34,161 nucleotides of DNA from Nocardioides sp. (GTDB taxonomy: Bacteria; Actinomycetota; Actinomycetes; Propionibacteriales; Nocardioidaceae). The stretch spans positions 1-34,161 of the forward strand of contig DOWL01000134.1 of assembly GCA_003519585.1 (NCBI GenBank), in the 5' to 3' direction. Below the pieces are notes generated by a model that saw nothing but the letters and a program-made list of their open reading frames with translations, ran no database searches and was not told where the DNA came from. The translations under genes were made by a program, and so were the position numbers. Positions 7,475 through 15,150 of the stretch are shown piece by piece (the first letter of the stretch is position 1; the number at the start of each line of letters is the position of its first letter).

Positions 7475-10185
7475 CGCGCCGGCTCCGTCGCGGCCCGGTC
7501 GAGCTGGTCGAGCTCCTCGTCGAGGTCATCGCCGCCTCCGAGATAGGCGGCCTGTACGACCTTGGAGGAGACCACTTCGGCGGCGTCGCCCTCGTGGATG
7601 AGCCGACCGAAGTCCAGAACGTAGATGTAGTCGCACACCTCGGTGACCAGGGCCATGTCGTGCTCCACCAGCAGGATGCCGACACCTCGGTCGGCCACGA
7701 TGTCACGGAGGATCTCGCCGAACCGCGCCGTCTCGGACCGGTCGAGTCCGGACGACGGCTCGTCCAGCAGCAGGATCTGGAAGTCCCCCGCCAGACAGCG
7801 GGCCAGCTCGACGAGCCGCCGCTGACCGGTCGACAGTGAGCCCACCGTCCGGTCGGAGAGTTCCAACAGGTCACACTGCCGCAGCGCGTCGGCGGTGACT
7901 CCTTCGAGTCGCCGAGCGGTGCCGGGCGTACTGGCCAGGTGCTTGAGCGGGTTCATCCCCGCCCGGCCTCCCTCGTTTCCGAGGGACACGTTCTCCCAGA
8001 CGGTGAGAGAGTCGAAGAGCTCCATCTGTTGGAAGGTGCGGCCCAGTCCGCGCCGGGCACGGCTCGCGGGGCCGCGGCGGGCCAGGCTGTTGCCGTTGAG
8101 GCTGATCGTTCCGGCAGCCGGAGAGTTCAGCCCCGAGCACGCGTTGAACACCGTCGTCTTACCCGCGCCGTTCGGGCCGATGAGCCCGGTGATCCTTCCG
8201 GTCGGCGCCGACAGGCTCGCTCCGTCGACTGCGACCAGGCCGCCGAAGGTGACTCGCAGGTCTCGTACTTCGAGCGATCCCGTGGGCACCGTGACCGGTG
8301 CTCTGCCCGACGAGGGTGCCTCGAGATGGTGGTCGGCAGCGCGGGCAGGCCTGCGGCGCACGAGCCGATCTATGAACGCCTCGACCCGCGGGTTGCCGTT
8401 CTCGGTGGCGAACTTGATCGCCAAGAGGATGGCGGTGACTCCGAACAGCACGTTGAGGTAGTGAGTCGTGTCCGAGCTCTCGATGTAGGACGGGATCACC
8501 GCGGTGGCGAAGGCCGCGTTGAGTGCGATCCAGGGCGCACCACCGAGCCCGATCACCACGACCACGAAGAACGTCAGTGAGAAGAAGTAGGAGTAGGACT
8601 CGGCGGTTGCCTGCCCGATCGAGGCCCCCTGCAGGATGCCACCGAACGCCGCGAGCGCAGCGGAGACGCAGAACACCAGCAGTCGGGTGACGTTGGTCGA
8701 GGTTCCGCTGGTGGCGAGGCCGGTCGGGCTGTCGCCGAGCGCTCTGAGGAGGCGTCCCAAGCGACTTCGGTTGATCGCCATGACCAGCGCGGTCACGGCG
8801 ATCGCGCAGGCGAGTGCGAAGTAGTAGTACGCCTCGTCGCTCAGGGCGAAGCCCGGTCGCGGCACCTCGATCCCGAGCCCCAATGCCCCGAACATGTAGT
8901 CCCGCGAGTAGAACATGTACTGGAGCAGGATCCCGAAGCCGAACGTCGCCAGCGCTAGGTAGAGGCCGGAGAGGCGGATCGCCGGGATGGCGAGCAGTGC
9001 TCCGATCGGTACGGCGATCATGCAGGCGCCGACGGCGGCGGCCCACCAGGGCCAGCTCTCATCGGTCGCGAGGTGGGAGAAGCCACACACGCCGATGGCC
9101 ATGAACCCCGCGTGCGCGAGCGAGACCTGGCCCGAGATCCGGACCAGCAGCGTCAGCGACAGGAACATCACCAACAGGCCGAGGAACCGGGTCCAGTCAC
9201 CGAGGTGGTAGGTCGAGAACGTTGGGACCAGCAACAGGATCCCCAGGACGATCGCGCCGAAGAAGCATTGGACCTGCCACGGCCCGGTCCACGCGGCGCG
9301 CGCTCGCGGCTTCGCGATGGATCGGTCGACGAGCTGGCTCTTCGGGGCGACGAGGAGGACGACGAACAGCACCAGGAACGGAAGTGCGGACGCGAGGCCG
9401 GTGAAGTAGCCCGTCGACGCGTAGCGGGTCGCCAGCGCCGAGCCGACGCCGATCGCCAGACCGCCGAGGTAGGTGCCCGGAAGGCTGCGGAACCGGCCCA
9501 CGGCGGCGGCGCCGAAGGCTGCGAAGAACAGCACCGTCAGCTGGGTCGCCTCGAGGTTGACGAAGGGGATCAGCAGCACACCGGAGGCCGAAGCGAAGAC
9601 AGAGCCGATGACCCATGCCCAACGACGGATGGCGATCGGGGACGTGCCCGAGATGTCGAGCAGGTCAGGGTCGTTCACCACGGCGCGCATCGCAATACCG
9701 GTGCGCGCGGTCTTGAAGAAGACGTAGAGACCGGCCGTCGCCACCAGCCCGACGACGAAGACGATGATCTGGTCCAAGCCGACCACGGTCCCCGCGACCT
9801 CGAAGGTCCGCGTCGGGAGGAACTTGGGTACGAATCGCACTTGGATCTGGCCGAACACGATGATCGCCACGGACTGGATGATCAAAAGAACGCCGACCGT
9901 CGCCGCGACGCGGATGGAGAGGCTGGCCAGCGCCAGGTCGCGGAACACCCTCTCGAGGACCAGCCCCAGAAGCGGACCGAGGCCGAAGACGGTGAGCAGT
10001 GCCGCCGGCTGCCAAGGCATTCCCTGCTGGACCGTGAGCGCGTAGAAGACGTACGCGGATCCGGTCGCCATCGCGCCTTGCGCGAAGTTGAACACCCCGG
10101 ACGTCTTGTACGTGAGCACCAGGCCTACGCCGGCGAGCGCGTACACGGAGCCCGCTGTCAAGCCGACGATGATGAAGGGCAGCAC
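7471..10185 (-). CDS. Fused ABC permease-permease-ATPase (LivH-LivM-LivG)
   Basis: A single protein of 904 aa. Residues 1 to about 290 are a LivH permease (starts LPFIIVGLTAGSVYALAGVGL; contains GVFNFAQG). About 305-625 is a LivM permease (LLVRISGQVSLAHAGFMAIG and RLSGLYLALATFGFGI). About 640-904 is a LivG ATPase with Walker A GPNGAGKTT near 670, signature LSTGQRRL near 785 and Walker B LLLDEPSSGLD near 805. The normal importer has these as three genes. There is no stop or frame break at either joint. The GTG start at 10185 has AGGAGA seven bases upstream. A copy of the shared TGTGAG-N4-GTCACC operator begins 34 bases upstream of the start. One joint fixes a 1:1:1 ratio of the two permeases and one ATPase, with LivF as the separate second ATPase. 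Confidence 0.95.
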   Translation of the reverse strand: MLPFIIVGLTAGSVYALAGVGLVLTYKTSGVFNFAQGAMATGSAYVFYALTVQQGMPWQPAALLTVFGLGPLLGLVLERVFRDLALASLSIRVAATVGVLLIIQSVAIIVFGQIQVRFVPKFLPTRTFEVAGTVVGLDQIIVFVVGLVATAGLYVFFKTARTGIAMRAVVNDPDLLDISGTSPIAIRRWAWVIGSVFASASGVLLIPFVNLEATQLTVLFFAAFGAAAVGRFRSLPGTYLGGLAIGVGSALATRYASTGYFTGLASALPFLVLFVVLLVAPKSQLVDRSIAKPRARAAWTGPWQVQCFFGAIVLGILLLVPTFSTYHLGDWTRFLGLLVMFLSLTLLVRISGQVSLAHAGFMAIGVCGFSHLATDESWPWWAAAVGACMIAVPIGALLAIPAIRLSGLYLALATFGFGILLQYMFYSRDYMFGALGLGIEVPRPGFALSDEAYYYFALACAIAVTALVMAINRSRLGRLLRALGDSPTGLATSGTSTNVTRLLVFCVSAALAAFGGILQGASIGQATAESYSYFFSLTFFVVVVIGLGGAPWIALNAAFATAVIPSYIESSDTTHYLNVLFGVTAILLAIKFATENGNPRVEAFIDRLVRRRPARAADHHLEAPSSGRAPVTVPTGSLEVRDLRVTFGGLVAVDGASLSAPTGRITGLIGPNGAGKTTVFNACSGLNSPAAGTISLNGNSLARRGPASRARRGLGRTFQQMELFDSLTVWENVSLGNEGGRAGMNPLKHLASTPGTARRLEGVTADALRQCDLLELSDRTVGSLSTGQRRLVELARCLAGDFQILLLDEPSSGLDRSETARFGEILRDIVADRGVGILLVEHDMALVTEVCDYIYVLDFGRLIHEGDAAEVVSSKVVQAAYLGGGDDLDEELDQLDRAATEPAR

Positions 10186-10219
10186 GGCGGTCTCTCCTAG
10201 GTCCCGGTGAGCTTGACGT

Positions 10220-10235
10220 TGTGAGCGTGGTCACC
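10220..10235. promoter_or_regulatory. Crp-like operator, site A (TGTGAG-N4-GTCACC)
   Basis: The site reads TGTGAGCGTGGTCACC and ends 34 bases before the GTG of the fused livHMG gene. It has the TGTGA-N6-TCAC spacing of Crp-family sites and is one of four copies in the window that share twelve fixed bases. It sits inside a longer dyad, GTGAGC at 10221-10226 with GCTCAC at 10237-10242. Confidence 0.7.
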
Positions 10236-10275
10236 TGCTCACTAGGAGACAAGTAGCGCCCGTCATCCCGGACCG

Positions 10276-10291
10276 GACAACGAGAGTTGTC
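10276..10291. promoter_or_regulatory. Inverted repeat GACAAC-GAGA-GTTGTC
   Basis: A perfect 6-bp inverted repeat with a four-base spacer, centred in the divergent region between livHMG and the 10421 hydrolase and between operator sites A and B. It may be a second regulator site or part of promoter architecture. I see no second copy in the window. Confidence 0.3.
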
Positions 10292-10300
10292 ACCGACTCC

Positions 10301-10316
10301 TGTGAGTCAGGTCACC
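10301..10316. promoter_or_regulatory. Crp-like operator, site B (TGTGAG-N4-GTCACC)
   Basis: The site reads TGTGAGTCAGGTCACC and overlaps a perfect dyad, GACTC-CTGT-GAGTC. It lies 104 bases before the ATG of the plus-strand hydrolase at 10421 and 115 bases before the livHMG start, so it could serve both divergent units. A perfect dyad GACCA-GTC-TGGTC follows at 10326-10338. Confidence 0.7.
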
Positions 10317-10420
10317 GCGTCGCGGGACCAGTCTGGTCACACTCGGGAGCGACCTACGTCATTGAGGGCCCGCCTCGACGGCCGCACGCTGTGCGAGAGT
10401 CGAGATGAGGAGCCGAGCCG

Positions 10421-11269
10421 ATGGTGGTGAGCATGACCGGGGTCCGGTCATCCACAGTGATCGTGGACGGATTGCGCACCCACTACCTGGAGGCCGGCCA
10501 GGGCTACCCTGTCGTCCTCCTGCACAGCGGGGAGTACGGAGCGTCCGCGACGCTCTCGTGGGAGCACAACATCGCGGCACTGGCACAACACTTCCGGGTG
10601 CTCGCGCCCGACTGGATGGGGTTCGGCCACAGCGCCAAGGTCTACGACTTCGAGAGCGGCAGCGCGCGACGGGTCCAGCACATGCGCAGGCTCCTCGATG
10701 TACTCGCGGTCGACCAGGCACACTTCGTCGGCAGCTCGATGGGCGGTAGCGTCCTGTCGCGCCACGTCGCGGCGGGAACCGGTCTGTTCCCCGCGAGCGC
10801 CATGGTGATGTCGGCCGGCGGGGGCTTCGTGCCCAACAACGAGTGGCGGCGGTCGATCGTCGACTTCGACTGCACCTTCGACGGGATGAGGGAGATCCTC
10901 TCCGTGCTGTTCCACGACCCGGGCTGGGCGCAGGACGACGACTACGTCCAGCGCCGTCTCGACTCGGCACTGCTCCCCGGGGCGTGGGAGGCCACGGCGG
11001 CGGCGCGGTTCCGGTCTCCCGTGTCACCACCCCGAACCGCTGAGGGCCAGGTCGATGGCACGCCGTACGAGGACATCGCGGTGCCGACGTTCGTCGTGGC
11101 TGGCGCCGAGGACAAGCTGCGGGAGCCGGGGTACGCCGACGCCATCGCCGCGCGCATCCCTGGTGCGCACCTGTCGGTCTACGCGGGCTGCGGACACCTT
11201 CCCCACATAGAGAACGCCGAACGGTTCAACGACGAGGTCGTGGAGTTCTTGCGGGCCGTGCCGGTCTGA
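10421..11269 (+). CDS. Alpha/beta hydrolase, meta-cleavage-product-hydrolase-like
   Basis: A protein of 282 aa. The nucleophile is Ser106 in GSSMGG, the acid is Asp231 (AGAEDKL) and the base is His259 (CGHLPHIENAERFN). The HSGEYG segment (35-40) and the C-terminal GHLPHIENAE are typical of BphD/HsaD-like C-C bond hydrolases. The ATG at 10421 is preceded by AGGAG eight bases upstream; an alternative ATG lies at 10433. The gene stands alone on the plus strand, divergent from the importer and convergent with the CoA operon, with operator site B upstream. No ring-cleavage dioxygenase is seen nearby, so hydrolysis of an ester, lactone or vinylogous diketone is as likely as meta-cleavage chemistry. 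Confidence 0.87.
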   Translation: MVVSMTGVRSSTVIVDGLRTHYLEAGQGYPVVLLHSGEYGASATLSWEHNIAALAQHFRVLAPDWMGFGHSAKVYDFESGSARRVQHMRRLLDVLAVDQAHFVGSSMGGSVLSRHVAAGTGLFPASAMVMSAGGGFVPNNEWRRSIVDFDCTFDGMREILSVLFHDPGWAQDDDYVQRRLDSALLPGAWEATAAARFRSPVSPPRTAEGQVDGTPYEDIAVPTFVVAGAEDKLREPGYADAIAARIPGAHLSVYAGCGHLPHIENAERFNDEVVEFLRAVPV

Positions 11270-11271
11270 CC

Positions 11272-11289
11272 ATCGGTCCGGATACCGAT
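11272..11289. terminator. Possible short bidirectional terminator
   Basis: In the 27 bases between two convergent genes, ATCGGT-CCGGAT-ACCGAT forms a 6-bp stem with a six-base loop. There is no T-run on either side. The position between convergent stops is the main support. Confidence 0.35.
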
Positions 11290-11296
11290 CCAGGCC

Positions 11297-12076
11297 TCAG
11301 CGCCCGACATAGCTGCCGGGCCGGCGTTCGCGGAAGGCCTCGGCTGCCTCGGCGTAGTCCTCCAGCGAGCTGACCAGGCCGGCGTGGGAGGCCACCGCGT
11401 CCAGGTGCGTGCGGAGATCGACCAGCTCCGCCTGCCGGACGAGCCGACGGATGATGCCCACCTGGACCGGCGGCGCCGCGGCGATCCTCGCGGCAAGCTC
11501 ATAGGTGCGATCCAGGAGCTCGTCGTCGTCGACCACGTCGTTGACCAGGCCGAGGGCGTGCGCCTCCTCGCCGTCGACCGCGTCACCGGTCAACAGGAGC
11601 TCCATCGCCTTGGCAGTGCCGACGAGGCGCGGCAGCAGCCAGGCGCCGCCGTCTCCCGGCACCAAGCCGACCCGGATGTACCCCTCCGACATCCGTGCGC
11701 TGCGCGCCGCGAGTCGCATGTCGCACAGGAGCGCCATGTCGAGCCCCGCGCCGACCGCAACCCCGTTGATGGCGGCGATGGTCGGGCACGCCAGGTCTTC
11801 GAGCGCTCGCGCTACGGCGTGGATGCGGTCGGTCAGCAGCCGTCGCGTCGCGAGAGGCGTGCTCGCCGTTCCAGCCAGCTCGGACAGGTCGATGCCCGAG
11901 CAGAACGCGCCGGGGGCACCGGTGAGCACGACGACGCGCACGTCCTCGTCCTCGGACGCGTCTCGGAGGCAAGCCACCCAGTCCTGGACCATGGCCGGCG
12001 TGAAGGAGTTCTTGCGCTCGGGTCGGTCCAGCGTGATGGTCGCGACGTGGTCGACCACGCGGTAGCGGATCGTCAC
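11297..12076 (-). CDS. Enoyl-CoA hydratase/isomerase-family protein (crotonase fold)
   Basis: A protein of 259 aa with the crotonase core: APGAFCSGIDL (oxyanion segment, about 54-64), AAINGVAVGAG (101-111) and GLVPGDGGAWLLPR (137-150). The two catalytic glutamates of classical hydratases are not in place: the first position is Asp113 (GAGLDMA) and the second is Tyr133 (EGYIRVG). Asp142 in PGDGG is an alternative acid, as in several isomerases and C-C hydrolases of the superfamily. The chemistry could therefore be hydration, double-bond isomerisation or hydrolysis. The GTG start at 12076 overlaps the upstream acyl-CoA dehydrogenase stop by four bases (GTGA). It is the last gene of the ten-gene operon. 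Confidence 0.88.
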   Translation of the reverse strand: MTIRYRVVDHVATITLDRPERKNSFTPAMVQDWVACLRDASEDEDVRVVVLTGAPGAFCSGIDLSELAGTASTPLATRRLLTDRIHAVARALEDLACPTIAAINGVAVGAGLDMALLCDMRLAARSARMSEGYIRVGLVPGDGGAWLLPRLVGTAKAMELLLTGDAVDGEEAHALGLVNDVVDDDELLDRTYELAARIAAAPPVQVGIIRRLVRQAELVDLRTHLDAVASHAGLVSSLEDYAEAAEAFRERRPGSYVGR

Positions 12077-13134
12077 GCGCCTACCACCCAACCCCACAAC
12101 TCGTGCGCGTGTTCGGCTGCCAGGGCGCCCAGGCGTTCCGCACTCGTCGGTTCGTGGGCCCATTCGTCGCGCCACGACCAGAGCCGGGTGGTGACCAGGT
12201 GGAGGGGGTGCTCCTGGGTGAACCCCATCGCCCCGTGGACCTGGTGAGCCGACGCAGCCACCTGCCGTGCGGCGCGAGTCGCCGCGATGGTGCACGCGTG
12301 TGAGGCGGCATCGAGATCGACGTCTGGACGCTCGATGAGCTCCATCGCGGTGTCGACGGCGGCCCGGACCGCACCCACCTCCACCGCCATACCGGCCGCA
12401 TGGCGCTGGACGGCCTGGAACGCCGCGATCGGCCGCCCAAACTGCCGTCGCTCGGTCGCGTGGCGCACCGACATCGTCAATGCGGCCTCACAGGCCCCTG
12501 CGATCATGACGGCGCGCACGACGCGCTGGAGCGGTGCTACGGACTCGGCCACTGCCGTCGGCACCGTGGCGCACGCCAGGGCGCGCGAGTCGAGCGCGAC
12601 GGTGTCTCGCGGCTCCCCGGCCAGGTTCCGACCTGGCACGACGACCGCGTCAGCCAGCGAGACCGCATAGACCACCGGCCCGTCGGGGCTGTCTGCAACG
12701 CCGACGAGAGCGTCGGCCTGCCGGGCGTACGGGACGCGCGGGACGACTCCGACCAGCCGCCAACCTCTCGACTCGTGCTCGGCGGCGACGTTGGTGCCTG
12801 CCCCGCCGGCAATGGTGAGCATGCCTGCGGGCAGCCCGAGACCGGCCGCGGCCAGCAGTCGCGCCGCGAGGCCATGCTCGGCGAGAGGGAGCTGAGCTCG
12901 GTGCAGGGCCGCGAGCCTGGTGACCACCGCCAGGTGCGCGAAGCCACCTCCGCTGCCACCCATGTCCTCCGGTGTTCCCAGCAGGGTGAAGCCGATGGAC
13001 TCCAGTGCCGCCCACAGCTCCGCGTCGAATCCGCCGACCAGCTGTGCCTGGCGCTCGTCCGTGCAGTGGTCGCGCAGGACGTCCTGCGCCACCGCGGCCA
13101 GCTCGAGCAACTCGTCCTCGTCCGCCACACTCAC
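12073..13134 (-). CDS. Acyl-CoA dehydrogenase, short subunit of a probable heteromeric enzyme
   Basis: A protein of 353 aa, shorter than standard ACADs and with a diverged N-terminal domain. The C-terminal half has ATERRQFGRPIAAFQAVQRH, which carries the arginine and glutamine positions near FAD, and HGAMGFTQEHPLH with Glu308, the position of the conserved Glu in this subunit class. The GTG start at 13134 overlaps the stop of the companion gene by four bases. Adjacent, overlapping long and short ACAD genes are the usual form of the alpha2-beta2 enzymes of actinobacterial steroid and terpenoid side-chain degradation. The pair most likely desaturates a bulky cyclic acyl-CoA. The quaternary structure is inferred from gene pairing. 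Confidence 0.88.
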   Translation of the reverse strand: MSVADEDELLELAAVAQDVLRDHCTDERQAQLVGGFDAELWAALESIGFTLLGTPEDMGGSGGGFAHLAVVTRLAALHRAQLPLAEHGLAARLLAAAGLGLPAGMLTIAGGAGTNVAAEHESRGWRLVGVVPRVPYARQADALVGVADSPDGPVVYAVSLADAVVVPGRNLAGEPRDTVALDSRALACATVPTAVAESVAPLQRVVRAVMIAGACEAALTMSVRHATERRQFGRPIAAFQAVQRHAAGMAVEVGAVRAAVDTAMELIERPDVDLDAASHACTIAATRAARQVAASAHQVHGAMGFTQEHPLHLVTTRLWSWRDEWAHEPTSAERLGALAAEHAHELWGWVVGA

Positions 13135-14294
13135 CGGACCCCGACTCCCTTCGCGACGAGCCCCTGAAGGATCTCGTTGGTGCCGCCGCGGATCGTGAAA
13201 CCCGGCGCGCTCTGGATCGCCTGGGCGAGCAACACGGCCCCCTGGTCGTCGGAGTCCGGGTCGGGCTCGATCGCAAGCACCTCACGGGCGATCTCAACGA
13301 CGTCGCCCTCGTATCGAGTCCCCAGCTCCTTCACCAGCGCGGCCGGGAGCTCGGCCGATCGTCGCTGCGCCAACTGGACCGCGACGGCGTACGACATCTG
13401 GCGCAGGGTCCACAGCCGCGCGATCAACCCCCCGACCGCGCTGGTGTGGCGGGGGTCTCCGGTAGCTCGGGCATAGCGCGCCAGGTGCTGGAGCAGCGGG
13501 AACGTCGACAAGTAGCGCTCCGGGCCGCTGCGCTCGAAGCCGAGCTCGGAGGTCACCTGTGCCCATCCCTCGCCCTCAGCGCCGAAGAGCATCGAGTCCG
13601 GTACGAAGACGTCGTCGAAGCTGACCTCGTTGAAGTGATGATCGCCAGCCAGGTTGTGGATCGGCCGGATCTCGACCCCTGGCGAGTCGGCCATCACGAT
13701 CAGCTGCGACAGCCCAGCGTGGCGCGCCGTTTCGTCCAGCGGTCGGGTGCGCACGAGCACGAGCACCGCCTGCGCCCGATGCGCGCCGGTGACCCAGAGC
13801 TTGGTCCCGGAGAGTCGCCACCCACCTTCGATCTTGGTTGCCCGAGATCGGACCGAGGCCAGGTCCGACCCGGAGTCCGGCTCACTCATCCCGATGGCGA
13901 AGTACACCTCGCCGCGGGCGATCCCGGGAAGGAAGCGGTCTCGCTGCTCCGCTGTCCCGTGCTCGAGCAGCGCCGGCCCCATCTGTCGGTCGGCCGCCCA
14001 GTGAGCGTTGACCGGAGCGCCAGCGGCGACCAGCTCCTCGGAGACGACGTGGCGGTGAAGCGGAGTGAGCCCCGCGCCGCCGTACGCGACAGGGAGGGTG
14101 ATCCCGACCCAGCCGTGCTTGCCGAGCAACCGGCTGAACGACTCGTCCCAGCCAGCGTGCCACCCGTCGCACCGCGGAACGAAGACCCCGTCGACCACGG
14201 CCTCGCGAAGGAACGAACGGATCTGCCCACGAAGCACGTCGAGGTCCGCACTGACCGGCGCGGCCGGCGCGTCGAGCACGGGCATCTCACCCAT
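13131..14294 (-). CDS. Acyl-CoA dehydrogenase, long subunit of a probable heteromeric enzyme
   Basis: A protein of 387 aa with full ACAD architecture: an N-terminal helical domain, the beta-domain motif FAIGMSEPDSGSDLASVRS and KLWVTGAHRAQ, and the C-terminal helical domain ending IRGGTNEIL. In medium-chain ACADs the segment before GT reads Tyr-Glu-Gly, with the Glu as catalytic base. Here it is Arg369-Gly370-Gly371, so the base is absent from this chain at that position. This fits an enzyme in which the partner subunit (12073-13134) completes the active site. The ATG at 14294 overlaps the upstream crotonase stop by eight bases; a second ATG three codons in is possible. Confidence 0.9.
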   Translation of the reverse strand: MGEMPVLDAPAAPVSADLDVLRGQIRSFLREAVVDGVFVPRCDGWHAGWDESFSRLLGKHGWVGITLPVAYGGAGLTPLHRHVVSEELVAAGAPVNAHWAADRQMGPALLEHGTAEQRDRFLPGIARGEVYFAIGMSEPDSGSDLASVRSRATKIEGGWRLSGTKLWVTGAHRAQAVLVLVRTRPLDETARHAGLSQLIVMADSPGVEIRPIHNLAGDHHFNEVSFDDVFVPDSMLFGAEGEGWAQVTSELGFERSGPERYLSTFPLLQHLARYARATGDPRHTSAVGGLIARLWTLRQMSYAVAVQLAQRRSAELPAALVKELGTRYEGDVVEIAREVLAIEPDPDSDDQGAVLLAQAIQSAPGFTIRGGTNEILQGLVAKGVGVR

Positions 14295-15150
14295 CGCCGT
14301 CGAGCTTGCGTCCCATGACGGTCAAGCCTTCGAGCGCCATGCCGTATCCGATGTGGTTGAGCATGCGGTGCTTGAGCTCCTGCACCATCATCTGCCGCGC
14401 GTATCGGCGCACGAGCCGCGGTCGCTCGAGCAGCATGTCGGCGAGTTCGTGCGCCCGGGTGAGCAGATTCTCTCGCGCAACGACTTCGCTGACGACCCCC
14501 AGCTCGAGCGCCTCGGCCGCGCCGATCCGCTGTCCGGTGAGAAGGAAGTAGCGCCCACGGTTCTGACCGATGAGATGCGGCCAGATGGTCGAAACACTGT
14601 CGCCGGGCGCGAACATGCCCGCTTCGAAGTGCGCCTGGTCCGCGAAGACGGTGTCCTCGGTGCAGATGACGATGTCGCTCTGCACGACCAGGTCGGCGTG
14701 GGTGAGCGCCGGCCCGTTGACCGCGCCGATGACGGGGCAGTCGATCCCCAGGATGTTCATCTGAAGGTTGATGCCGTTGTGCATGACTCGGTCCCAGGCG
14801 TGGATCGAGACCGGCGGGACCTTGCCCACGAGGTCGGCGCCGGTCTCGTCGTCGGGAACGAAGGTCCCCTCGTGGCCGACGACCCCGATCATCCGGTGGT
14901 GCCCGATGAAGCTCTCCCCCGCGGAGGTGACGATGACGACTTCGTTGTCCAAGTCTCGCGCGATGTCGCCGAAGCAGTAGGACCACTCCTGGTGAGGGGA
15001 GTTCCAGTCGATGGGGCGGCCGCCGTAGTCGAGCGCCCGGTCGGGTTGTCCTGGTTCGTGGATGGTCATGGTGAGGACTCCGCGATCGTCACGCTCGAGC
15101 GTGATCGAGTCGTAGCGGTCCTTGTAGGAGTCGAAGTCGTGCGGCTTCAT
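14287..15150 (-). CDS. 6-oxocamphor-hydrolase-like crotonase (retro-Claisen C-C hydrolase)
   Basis: A protein of 287 aa in the crotonase superfamily, closer to 6-oxocamphor hydrolase of Rhodococcus than to hydratases. From memory of that enzyme, shared segments are SYCFGDIARD, SDIVIC near a preceding GPALTHAD, IWPHLIGQNRGRYFLLTGQ and RPRLVRRYARQ. Its catalytic set appears conserved by alignment by eye: His53 (SPHQEWSYCF), His151 (ALTHAD), His174 (DQAHFEAG), Asp184 (APGDS) and a late Glu in MALEGL. The known enzyme splits a cyclic beta-diketone by a retro-Claisen reaction. In this operon the substrate may be a ring beta-diketone, perhaps carried on CoA. The ATG at 15150 has AAGGA six bases upstream and overlaps the CoA-transferase stop (ATGA). 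Confidence 0.8.
   Translation of the reverse strand: MKPHDFDSYKDRYDSITLERDDRGVLTMTIHEPGQPDRALDYGGRPIDWNSPHQEWSYCFGDIARDLDNEVVIVTSAGESFIGHHRMIGVVGHEGTFVPDDETGADLVGKVPPVSIHAWDRVMHNGINLQMNILGIDCPVIGAVNGPALTHADLVVQSDIVICTEDTVFADQAHFEAGMFAPGDSVSTIWPHLIGQNRGRYFLLTGQRIGAAEALELGVVSEVVARENLLTRAHELADMLLERPRLVRRYARQMMVQELKHRMLNHIGYGMALEGLTVMGRKLDGDG

Noticed and set aside
8159..9046. A 295-residue minus-strand frame within the livHMG fusion
   Set aside because: It is an alternative frame of the permease region, rich in Arg and Pro, with no transmembrane pattern.
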